From the NCBI GenBank assembly GCA_016840125.1, contig JAEOSY010000155.1, positions 1-15,926 of the forward strand: a stretch of DNA of 15,926 bases, written 5' to 3'. Under the pieces are notes generated by a model. That model saw only the letters and a program-made list of their open reading frames with translations, was not told the origin of the DNA and made no database searches. The position numbers and the translations under genes are program-made. The stretch's first letter is position 1; each line of letters begins with the position of its first letter. Source of the DNA: Candidatus Helarchaeota archaeon. Lineage in GTDB: Archaea; Asgardarchaeota; Lokiarchaeia; Helarchaeales; HEL-GB-A. Of the stretch, positions 7,116 through 13,750 are shown piece after piece.

Positions 7116-7320
7116 GACCTTCACACATGCATCTAATATGGTTTCCAATGAGTTATTGATTACAGATCGTCCTCTTAATTGATTGATTGGGTTATTAATT
7201 TCATGAAGTTACCTTCTTTGTTTTTAATGATGGTTACATTATCATAAGGAAACCATAAATAAAAGAGACACGAATAGTGATATTGATACGGAATGCAGAT
7301 TTTATTAAGCACTTTAAAAG
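7116..7320 (+). promoter_or_regulatory. Upstream region of the phosphoesterase operon
   Basis: There is no gene here. TATGGTTTCC (7137-7146) is repeated inverted as GGAAACCATA (7248-7257). A TATA-like CATAAATAAAAG (7254-7265) predicts a start near 7285, leaving a short leader. GTGATATTGATAC (7277-7289), which matches the palindromic motif at 6959-6971 in 10 of 13 positions, covers that start and could be a repressor site. Confidence 0.35.
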
Positions 7321-8610
7321 ATGGGGAAAATTATGCGAAAAGATAAAACTCAAAATGCAGATCACTCGCGTAAAGGCAGGATCAAGAAAATTATCCTTCT
7401 AATCCTTGTGGTTTCGCCTTTACCTTTATTCTATGGCATTTATCTGAACGTATTTAAAAGCACACCGGTAGCTCAGACCGCATGGGTTTCATGGTATGAT
7501 AATCCACAAAATGAGGTATATATTGGGTGGGAAACCGCGGAGAATACAACGGGCACGGTAAAATATGGTCTTCAGCGTGATAATTTAACAAATACAACCA
7601 TGGAGTCCAGCGCTGTGAAATTTCATACGGTGAATTTGACAGGGTTGACCCCGAACACTAAATATTATTATGAGATTGAGATCGGTGGCGAAATTTATGC
7701 GAGCGGGGAATTCCAGACCGCGCCCTCAACGAACATTCCCTTCAGATTTGGCCTTATAGCAGATACGCAGCAAAAGTTTGGACCTGGATGGCACGGCCAC
7801 ACAGCGAGGATTTTAGACTCCAAAGACTATAGTTTCTTGGGAGTGATTGGCGATTTTATCGAGGATGGCGAAAAATATGAATGGAACGATTTCTTCACCA
7901 AGGCAAGTGCCTATCTCGATACCATTCCGCTTATTCCTGTAAGGGGAAATCATGATAAGCCGCGGGATTTGGACGGTGATGGGAAAGATGAGTATTATTT
8001 CGCACAATACTTCCCACAAACCATGGATACTGAAACGGGCAAGAATCCCTATGACACGGAAAAACAATTTTATTTCAGTTTTAATTGGAGCAGTGTCCAT
8101 TTTCAAATCCTTCACTTTCCTGAAATTGATCTTGATGATGAAGATGAGCCGGATGGACTAAATCCTGGGGATTACAATAGAGCGTTCACCTCAGACCATT
8201 TAGCTTGGATACAGCAAGACTTGGCGAATGCCCAATCCATGCCGTTCCGGGTCACGATGTTTCATTGTCCGATCACAAGTGCGGGGTTTTATGGTCCAAA
8301 CTTCGTTTTAAAGGAGGAACTCCTCCCAATTCTTCATCAATATAACGTAACAGTTGTAGTTAGTGGGCATGCACATCATTTCGAACGTGGGACTCTGATT
8401 AATGAAAGTCTTCCTAATAACCCTTTGACCTATTTTGTTGTGGGGTGTGGAGGAGGTCTCACAGAGATTGGTTTGCGCCCCCAGCCAGAAACCGAAGTCG
8501 CAATTGCCAGCCCCTGTTACACTGAAGGATACGCGACTGCAAATACATTAACGTTTACAACATATACATTTGAAGGAGCAGAGGTCGATTCAATTACCTT
8601 TAACGCATAA
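7321..8610 (+). CDS. Membrane-anchored metallophosphoesterase with purple-acid-phosphatase N domain
   Basis: This 429-residue protein has an N-terminal anchor: a basic stretch, RKGRIKK, then hydrophobic residues 22-45, placing the rest outside the cell. A fibronectin-like purple acid phosphatase N domain (about 53-135) includes 'VYIGWETAENTTGTVKYG' and 'LTGLTPNTKYYYEIEIGG'. The calcineurin-like core follows: LIADTQ (D148), GDFIEDG (D178), GNHD (N210, H211), FHCP (H315) and GHAHH (H350, H352). These supply a two-metal site for hydrolysing phosphomonoesters or diesters. The first motif is D-x-Q, not D-x-H, suggesting a changed metal site. A calcium-loop-like DLDGDGKDE (216-224) is inserted. N-glycosylation sequons such as NTT and NLT fit surface exposure. 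The start could be ATG 7321 or ATG 7333; neither has a clear Shine-Dalgarno. A six-helix protein follows after 15 bases. Confidence 0.87.
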   Translation: MGKIMRKDKTQNADHSRKGRIKKIILLILVVSPLPLFYGIYLNVFKSTPVAQTAWVSWYDNPQNEVYIGWETAENTTGTVKYGLQRDNLTNTTMESSAVKFHTVNLTGLTPNTKYYYEIEIGGEIYASGEFQTAPSTNIPFRFGLIADTQQKFGPGWHGHTARILDSKDYSFLGVIGDFIEDGEKYEWNDFFTKASAYLDTIPLIPVRGNHDKPRDLDGDGKDEYYFAQYFPQTMDTETGKNPYDTEKQFYFSFNWSSVHFQILHFPEIDLDDEDEPDGLNPGDYNRAFTSDHLAWIQQDLANAQSMPFRVTMFHCPITSAGFYGPNFVLKEELLPILHQYNVTVVVSGHAHHFERGTLINESLPNNPLTYFVVGCGGGLTEIGLRPQPETEVAIASPCYTEGYATANTLTFTTYTFEGAEVDSITFNA

Positions 8611-8625
8611 GGAGTATGGAATAAA

Positions 8626-9282
8626 ATGGTAAATACTTTTGCTTTCAACCCCATGTTTCTCATTCATATTTGTGCGTTTATCCAAACGGTTTACATGGTT
8701 TTTCTAATCCTTTTACCTAACAATTTCACCCCTGAAACTAAAACAAAGAAAGGAGTCTTTAAAATTTTTATAGGGCTAGGGGAGGGTAGTTCTATTGTTT
8801 TTGGTATAATTTTCATTGACACCGCAATACTCTGGCTTTTTGGGAACTGGAGCATGGCAGATTGGCGATTCCAGTTACCATCAGTTATTGTCCTTCTATT
8901 TTTGGGGCTAGCTTATGTTATTGTTCCACTCTTCAGTAGAGGAAATTTACTCGATATGATCTTCTGTGGAGCTGCTGTGACTGGTGTGTTAGTATTTCTT
9001 CATTGGTGGATTCCTAGTATCGCTGTGATGGGACCAAAAATGGAAGTAGGGTTTCCAATTATAGTAAGTGTTTTAATTGGAGCTTATGTGCTGGTTTTCA
9101 TGTTTAAAAAACCCCATCAACAAAAAGTAGAAACTAAAGAAAACGAAACAGAGTTTTTCTGGGATATTCAGAAAGAACTTCGGTATGTCTTTAACAGAAA
9201 AGTGCATTTCATCTTTTGGATCTTGGCGGTAGTTCAGAGTATGCTTGCGTTTTATGGGTATTCCATATTAACTCTCTTTTAG
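8626..9282 (+). CDS. Six-helix membrane protein, unknown function
   Basis: This 218-residue protein has about six hydrophobic helices (near 9-31, 46-70, 80-101, 106-125, 138-156 and 192-215). A charged loop of about 25 residues (KKPHQQKVETKENETEFFWD) precedes the last helix. GGAG (8611-8614) immediately after the phosphoesterase stop serves as Shine-Dalgarno, so the two genes are almost surely one operon. I see no transporter signature or catalytic motif. It may hold or assist the anchored phosphoesterase, but this is inference from adjacency only. Confidence 0.7.
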   Translation: MVNTFAFNPMFLIHICAFIQTVYMVFLILLPNNFTPETKTKKGVFKIFIGLGEGSSIVFGIIFIDTAILWLFGNWSMADWRFQLPSVIVLLFLGLAYVIVPLFSRGNLLDMIFCGAAVTGVLVFLHWWIPSIAVMGPKMEVGFPIIVSVLIGAYVLVFMFKKPHQQKVETKENETEFFWDIQKELRYVFNRKVHFIFWILAVVQSMLAFYGYSILTLF

Positions 9283-9309
9283 TTATTAATAATGAGAATT
9301 AGATTAGTT

Positions 9310-9316
9310 AAAAAAA
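9310..9316 (-). terminator. T7 run after the surface protein gene
   Basis: Seven T residues on the minus strand, 24 bases after the stop codon of the 326-residue surface protein. It also lies in the gap between convergent genes. Confidence 0.4.
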
Positions 9317-9339
9317 GAAATGGGAGATATGGGACATGT

Positions 9340-10320
9340 CTAGACTTGCCCTAAAACATCAAATATTCTAGATTCCGCATCAACCAGATTACCCATTTGA
9401 CTCAAAGAAGTCCCGAGGTAAATAACGGCAAGGAATAAGACTATAAGCCCAATAATAAGAATTATTCGTTGGTATTTTTTACTACTGAAAGAAAGCGCGA
9501 AGGCGAGGATTACCGCAGAGGTTGCTAATGTGATTAATGTATTGTTGAAGTCCTCCGAAACTGAAACTGTTTTATCAATCAGTAGGAAATAGCGTTCAGC
9601 AATAACAGTCATTTCAAGAACTGTGGTATTGACCAAACTAGGTAAGTTGCCGATGCTATCACTATAACTGATAGCGCTCTGATAGTTAGTAAAAGATAGG
9701 ATTGATATATTCCTATAGAGATTTTCTATCCATTTATCCATTCTGATTTCGAGGAGTTGCACGGTATCTCCTGTTTGGGCAAAGCGGGTTAAGACATAAC
9801 TTTTTATATCGTCGTGAATTGCGTAAGAACCACTATCCCAATGGTTCGAGATGAGGAACCATTCCATACTTCCGTGAGTGAAATTATTTGCAAGTGTGGC
9901 ACCTATGCTGTTATTACTATATTGAAACACCCATGTGCTCTCGATGGTAAAGCTTAGTTGGCTTAGTATTGAAGCAAAATCCATTGCAACTTGGTCAAAA
10001 TCTTGTTGTGTATAATTGCCAGGATGGCTTTGATTGTATTGAAGCATTGAGGAGTAGAGATTGTTTAATATTGCAAGATCTTGCAAATAGGAATAGGAGA
10101 TCTCGTATTTCGCGCCATCTTCCTGTAATATTGCCTGAATATCACTATCAAGTAAGTCAGCAAAAGTGCTATATCTTTCACTAAATAAAGTATAGTTTTT
10201 CCGTGAATCTTGTAGATTACTGGATAATACAAAGATATATACTGACATCCCTGTCATGACGAGGATAATTAGTACCATAATTATGGCCAAGAAGTTCGAT
10301 TCTTTATTTCCATTTGACAT
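9340..10320 (-). CDS. Membrane protein with large extracytoplasmic domain, unknown function
   Basis: This 326-residue protein starts at ATG 10320; AGGTTGAT lies about six bases upstream. One helix lies at 11-33, then a roughly 225-residue domain outside the cell, then two close helices at about 262-279 and 285-307 and a short tail. The outer domain is rich in Ser, Asn, Tyr and Gln and holds many N-glycosylation sequons (NYT twice, NQS, NNS, NFT, NIS, NTT, NNT), as on archaeal surface proteins. Its helical pattern resembles the four-helix-bundle sensor domains of receptors, but no HAMP or signalling output domain follows. I recognise no family. The gene is convergent with the phosphoesterase operon and stands alone. 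Confidence 0.7.
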   Translation of the reverse strand: MSNGNKESNFLAIIMVLIILVMTGMSVYIFVLSSNLQDSRKNYTLFSERYSTFADLLDSDIQAILQEDGAKYEISYSYLQDLAILNNLYSSMLQYNQSHPGNYTQQDFDQVAMDFASILSQLSFTIESTWVFQYSNNSIGATLANNFTHGSMEWFLISNHWDSGSYAIHDDIKSYVLTRFAQTGDTVQLLEIRMDKWIENLYRNISILSFTNYQSAISYSDSIGNLPSLVNTTVLEMTVIAERYFLLIDKTVSVSEDFNNTLITLATSAVILAFALSFSSKKYQRIILIIGLIVLFLAVIYLGTSLSQMGNLVDAESRIFDVLGQV

Positions 10321-10405
10321 ATCAAATCAACCTAATTAGTTTTTAAAAAATGTAAGTATTCCAATATTTAAAATAGCTCTCTTAGGAATTAACTACTCCT
10401 ATTTT

Positions 10406-10432
10406 AAAAAAAATTAGTATGTGTAAAAAAAA
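10406..10432 (-). terminator. Double oligo-T terminator after the protease gene
   Basis: On the minus strand two T8 runs (10432-10425 and 10413-10406) occur 57-83 bases after the protease stop, a strong archaeal termination signal. It separates the protease gene from the surface protein gene. Confidence 0.6.
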
Positions 10433-10488
10433 GAGAATATTTTATTTGAAGTCAAGTTTAAATTTTACCTTTCTAGGCATCTTGAAAC

Positions 10489-11694
10489 TTACAGGAATAA
10501 CTTTTTACCACAATCGTTAGGTTTATCATCAGACACAGGAGTATCAAAAGCATGCTTTACATCATTCGCATAAACGTAGGCCTCAAAAACGGAGATCCGT
10601 CCATCCGCGCTAGTATCTACTTCTTGTTCTAAGCCGTCTTCGTCTGGATATTGCCCTGTTACTGCCGCAATCCAATCCAACGCGAAGGGGTCGAAATCAG
10701 GCCCTCCTATAGAACTTCTATCTTCTTCGCAGGCAGCAGCGAAGTGGGTATGAGTAGCGGGGGAATTGTCAATAATTGGCTGCTGAAACCCACCTGAGTG
10801 GCATTGCTCCATCATTACTATAAGACTTAGGAATTTTGGGAGTTCAGCTAATTTTGCAGCAAATTCTGTAACGGTCATAGCATCCCAGTCTGGAAAGCAA
10901 CATAAGGTAGCCTCATCCTCGTTGGGTGGACCCCCACCGTGATTGTTTGTATGGATGAACAGGGTATCGTTAGATTTTAGCTTGGTAGCCAGATCATCAA
11001 AAGTCGCCTCAAGCGCGGTTTTTGACCCTTGATCATTTACAGGCATTTGATAGGCCGTATCATCGCCAGGCCAATTTTCTATACCCTCATCCGGTGGATC
11101 TTGGTAGTTGATAGTTCCATCGTAATTGAGCACGTAAATGTTAGCAGGATCGTAGTTGTAAATATCAACAAGCGTTCGATAGAGAAATTCCAAGTCGTTG
11201 GTGTGCCGGTTATGAGCCATCCCCGCAAATAAAATCGCATAACGGTTCCCTATAAATTTCAATAGAAAATGTTTAATTCCTGTCACATACCTGACTTTAA
11301 GTGGTTCGATTTTTCTCGCCTTGATTCTTCGTTTTTTCACAACATCTACCCGTTTTTGTGGTCGTTTAATAGGTTTGAATTTTTTTGGCTCCTTGAAAAA
11401 GTCTTTAGGAGGAAATTCCCCATCTATTTCCTTATATGGTTTTCCAGTATTTGTGTCGTATAATATATGTTTACAAGGGTGACCCCAATTATACTCAGGT
11501 GCCAGATCTGCGAAGACCAGCGCGGATTTTCTGGGAATTTGGATGTCTTTCAGAGGCGATCTCAATCTTTTTTTGGCAGGTAATTCTTCGACATGAAGAT
11601 AGATATTCGGCTTTGTTTTTCTTAAATCTCTTCGTTTTAAAACAGTTACAGCATCTCTCTCAATTTTTCGCATTAAATCTTTTGATAATTTCAT
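10489..11694 (-). CDS. C13/caspase-like cysteine peptidase with N-terminal prodomain-like region
   Basis: This 401-residue protein has three parts. Residues 1-99 form a domain ending in 'FADLAPEYNWGH' (61-72), 'NTG' (82-84) and 'EFPP' (93-96), matched full length by the protein encoded upstream. Residues 100-135 are a very basic linker (KKFKPIKRPQKR, KKRRIKARK). Residues 138-401 are a caspase-fold peptidase resembling legumain/C13: beta strand 'RYAILFAG', 'NIYVLNYDG', catalytic His in FIHTNNHGGG (H252) and catalytic Cys in MMEQCHSGGF (C298). DTSADGRISVFE (360-371) is a complete EF-hand-type loop, so calcium control is possible. No signal peptide is visible, so it appears cytoplasmic, unlike most C13 enzymes. 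GGTG about nine bases before the ATG is the Shine-Dalgarno. The substrate is unknown. The linker offers many basic sites for self-cleavage, as in metacaspases (inference). Confidence 0.85.
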   Translation of the reverse strand: MKLSKDLMRKIERDAVTVLKRRDLRKTKPNIYLHVEELPAKKRLRSPLKDIQIPRKSALVFADLAPEYNWGHPCKHILYDTNTGKPYKEIDGEFPPKDFFKEPKKFKPIKRPQKRVDVVKKRRIKARKIEPLKVRYVTGIKHFLLKFIGNRYAILFAGMAHNRHTNDLEFLYRTLVDIYNYDPANIYVLNYDGTINYQDPPDEGIENWPGDDTAYQMPVNDQGSKTALEATFDDLATKLKSNDTLFIHTNNHGGGPPNEDEATLCCFPDWDAMTVTEFAAKLAELPKFLSLIVMMEQCHSGGFQQPIIDNSPATHTHFAAACEEDRSSIGGPDFDPFALDWIAAVTGQYPDEDGLEQEVDTSADGRISVFEAYVYANDVKHAFDTPVSDDKPNDCGKKLFL

Positions 11695-11722
11695 TAATTA
11701 CACCGGGTATTCATTTCTTCTT

Positions 11723-12079
11723 TTAATAAACATTGAAATAGCGATCATGAGGCGGTTTTTTCCCATAGCGTAAAAGAACCTTATAACTGGGGGGAGCTTG
11801 TCCCGAATAAGGGGGAAATTCGCGTTTAACAAGTTGAATTTCGCCTGTATTACTCTCTATCAAGCCATAATAAGTCGCGTGACCCCAATTGGCTTTGGGT
11901 TCGAGATCAATAAACACCATATATCCTTTGAATGGCATTTGGATCGGTTGGTTTCCAGCTTTTATAACGTCGCCAGTTTCCAAAGGCGACTCATCCCAAT
12001 AAATAATCGCCTCAGTTTTCTCTTTATCCGAGAGCTTCTTTTGAACTATTGATAGTACTATTTCACCATCAAACTGCAT
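11723..12079 (-). CDS. Stand-alone copy of the protease prodomain-like region
   Basis: This 118-residue protein starts at ATG 12079; a TTG at 12088 sits too close to the GGG that serves the ATG. It aligns over nearly its whole length with residues 12-99 of the downstream peptidase. Shared features include 'MVFIDLEPKANWGH' against 'LVFADLAPEYNWGH', then NTG, then EFPP. Similar FxD..P..NW.HPC-type segments occur at the N-terminus of bacterial caspase/C13-like proteins, as far as I recall. The protein has no catalytic residues, signal peptide or membrane segment. The gap to the peptidase gene is 28 bases, so the two are co-transcribed. It could be an inhibitor, a folding helper or a substrate-recruiting partner of the peptidase. 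All of these are inference. Confidence 0.7.
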   Translation of the reverse strand: MQFDGEIVLSIVQKKLSDKEKTEAIIYWDESPLETGDVIKAGNQPIQMPFKGYMVFIDLEPKANWGHATYYGLIESNTGEIQLVKREFPPYSGQAPPSYKVLLRYGKKPPHDRYFNVY

Positions 12080-12226
12080 TTTTTTCAACCCTTAAACCGT
12101 TTTGTTCCTCATATATGATATTCTATTTCAATAAGATTTTCTGAGATTAGTGACTATTATTTTGCTCATACTATTTATAATTAATTAACTGATAGATTAA
12201 ATTTCAAAATGAGGAGAGCTTAGGAT
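12080..12226 (-). promoter_or_regulatory. Likely promoter region of the peptidase pair
   Basis: This 147-base AT-rich gap holds two TATA-like elements on the minus strand: ATTATAAATAG (about 12183-12173) and CATATATGAG (about 12117-12108). Either could start the transcript; the second would give a leader of under 15 bases. The peptidase pair may therefore be transcribed separately from the proline-rich genes. Confidence 0.4.
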
Positions 12227-12616
12227 TCATTCTAAAATTAGGACGAATTTATCTCTCCGAGCCCAGCGTCTTTTTAACTCATCCATAAGTTCAGCTCGGG
12301 CGGCGATAGGGCTGGCAGGATTGGGGTTGACTTTTGTAGGGGGTGCATCCGGCGGTGAGAGGGGCTTTCTTGGAGGGGAGGTTGGGGGCTGTGGTGAAAC
12401 AGCCCCCTTTGTATTTGGCAGAGATGGGTGGCGGGTCGCATTAGTACGGGATTTGCGAAGTTTGTATCTAATAAGTAGCATAAAATAATGGATCGCCTTC
12501 TTTATTTCATTCAAAGGCATACCTTCTTGGAAGGCCCGCTGAACTTCACTCGCTAACAGTTTCACCAAGAATTTTTCCCGAACATTCAAAGGCGATTGAT
12601 CAATTTCATTCAACAA
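12227..12616 (-). CDS. Proline-rich protein with C-terminal basic helix, unknown function
   Basis: This 129-residue protein starts with TTG (12616 or 12613). GGGGGAGGGG (12630-12621) just upstream is a strong Shine-Dalgarno, and no in-frame ATG is near. Residues 1-57 are helical (NVREKFLVKLLASEVQRAFQ, then LNEIKKAIHYFMLLIRYKLRK). Residues 63-103 are a proline-rich linker with PQPPTSPPRKPLSPPDAPP. Residues 104-122 form a short amphipathic helix (AARAELMDELKRRWARRDK). The protein encoded just upstream has the same plan. Polyproline followed by a short basic helix recalls actin-regulator (profilin/WH2-type) or ESCRT-adaptor designs, but no motif is complete, so this is only a resemblance. The gap to the upstream gene is 14 bases. 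Confidence 0.65.
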   Translation of the reverse strand: MLNEIDQSPLNVREKFLVKLLASEVQRAFQEGMPLNEIKKAIHYFMLLIRYKLRKSRTNATRHPSLPNTKGAVSPQPPTSPPRKPLSPPDAPPTKVNPNPASPIAARAELMDELKRRWARRDKFVLILE

Positions 12617-12630
12617 ATTTCCCCTCCCCC

Positions 12631-13215
12631 CTATTTATAATCCTTAATCCGTTTTTTGAGCGTTCTGATAGTTTCGAGCATTTCTGTCTTCAATAGCCCC
12701 AAGGATCCAGTTGAAGGCTTCACGGGTACCTGGGTAATTGGTCCCGCTCGAAGGGGCTCTTGCACTTCGGCAATAAGTTTCGCGGGTATTGGAGGGGGGG
12801 TGGTGGTTACCCCCTCCTTGAGTTCCTTGTGTGTAGGCACGGGTATGGGCTCGGGATGAACAACTTGTGGCGGTCGTTCTGGTTGAGCGTAAATTGATGA
12901 AGTGGGCGTTGCGATGGGATTTTTTATTAATTTGACAATAAAATCCTTTTGCTTCTCTTTCCGAAGTTCCTTGCCTTTCGTTAATCTTTCATATAACACA
13001 TCGGAAGAATTTTCAGGAAACTCAAACCCATGCATTCCGAGCTGTTTTTCAATGGAATGCAACGAATTCAAAAAATGATTGATGGAAATGGTGAGATCAG
13101 TTAGTGTGCGTTTAAATCCGGAGATTGATTCGTAAAAGAAATCCGCAATATTCTTGAGTGCGTCTTTTTCGGATGAAATATTTTTCAATTCAACACTTTT
13201 CGACATTTTCCTCAT
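12631..13215 (-). CDS. Helical protein with proline-rich linker and C-terminal helix, unknown function
   Basis: This 194-residue protein starts at ATG 13215 or ATG 13206, the latter just after AGGAAA. Residues 8-97 are helical with coiled-coil character (DALKNIADFFYESISGFKRT, INHFLNSLHSIEKQLG, ERLTKGKELRKEKQKDF). Residues 100-167 are proline-rich (PERPPQVVHPEPIPVPTHK, TTTPPPIPAKL). Residues 171-194 form an amphipathic basic helix, LGLLKTEMLETIRTLKKRIK. The same order of parts occurs in the next gene, suggesting that the two proteins work together or diverged from one ancestor. The RHH regulator is encoded divergently 90 bases upstream. I see no membrane segment. The C-terminal helix superficially resembles the LL..I..LKK pattern of WH2 motifs but lacks the usual spacing. 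Confidence 0.65.
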   Translation of the reverse strand: MRKMSKSVELKNISSEKDALKNIADFFYESISGFKRTLTDLTISINHFLNSLHSIEKQLGMHGFEFPENSSDVLYERLTKGKELRKEKQKDFIVKLIKNPIATPTSSIYAQPERPPQVVHPEPIPVPTHKELKEGVTTTPPPIPAKLIAEVQEPLRAGPITQVPVKPSTGSLGLLKTEMLETIRTLKKRIKDYK

Positions 13216-13305
13216 TGCGAATATTTGTAAGATGTAATATGTAATTTATATCACGCGTACTATTTAAATACACGTAATTTGTTATATATCTTAGAAACAT
13301 AGGGA
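13216..13305. promoter_or_regulatory. Divergent promoter region between the proline-rich operon and the RHH gene
   Basis: Ninety bases hold TATA-like elements for both directions: ATATAAATTA on the minus strand (about 13250-13241, giving a near-leaderless start at 13215) and TTATATAT on the plus strand (13282-13289). Between them lie the 10-base palindrome TATTTAAATA (13261-13270) and two direct copies of GTAATTT (13241-13247, 13274-13280), each followed by TATAT-like sequence. These are reasonable operators for the RHH protein. Confidence 0.45.
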
Positions 13306-13722
13306 ATGACCGCTATGCCAAAAAGTAAGAAAAAAACAGTTCTTGACGCGAGTAGTGAAATGGAAAACAGCTTTTCCGAAGAAATTAAATTGAAGGAGGG
13401 GCGAAAAGTGGATATCGATGAATTATCTAAAGAAATTTCCAAAGAATTAAAATCCACATTTAGCCTACCAAAGTTTGGTCTCAAAAATAGGACGGAAAAT
13501 GTTATGACCAGAATTGATGCAAAGACATCCAAGATCTTGGATGCCTTAGTAGCACTTGAATTGGCCCCGTCCCGGTCTTCAGCCGCAGCCTTTCTTATTA
13601 ATGAGGCTATCCGCAAAGAGAAGGAAAAATACTTAAAAATTTTGGAGTCTTATGATACAATCAAACAGGCGAAGAAAAAAGCCCAATATTCTTTCTATAA
13701 ATCTCTGCAAGAAGAGAGCTAA
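13306..13722 (+). CDS. Ribbon-helix-helix (CopG/MetJ-Arc-like) DNA-binding protein
   Basis: This 138-residue protein starts at ATG 13306, or at ATG 13315. Residues 1-60 are charged and probably flexible (KSKKK, then acidic helical stretches). An RHH unit follows at about 64-104: strand 'ENVMTRID', helix A 'AKTSKILDALVALELAPS', then the conserved SRS turn and helix B 'AAAFLINEAIRK'. A basic helix (105-137) completes it. RHH proteins dimerise and insert the strand into the major groove, often repressing their own promoter. It is transcribed divergently from the two proline-rich genes, so it is their likely regulator (inference). A DNA-partition or centromere-type role is also possible for an RHH protein next to unknown helical proteins. 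Confidence 0.7.
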   Translation: MTAMPKSKKKTVLDASSEMENSFSEEIKLKEGRKVDIDELSKEISKELKSTFSLPKFGLKNRTENVMTRIDAKTSKILDALVALELAPSRSSAAAFLINEAIRKEKEKYLKILESYDTIKQAKKKAQYSFYKSLQEES

Positions 13723-13750
13723 TAACAGATGATTATGTGTTATTAAAACA

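Noticed and set aside
12656..12859. Plus-strand Gly/Val-rich frame opposite the proline-rich gene
   Set aside because: It is the complement of proline codons, which explains its odd composition.
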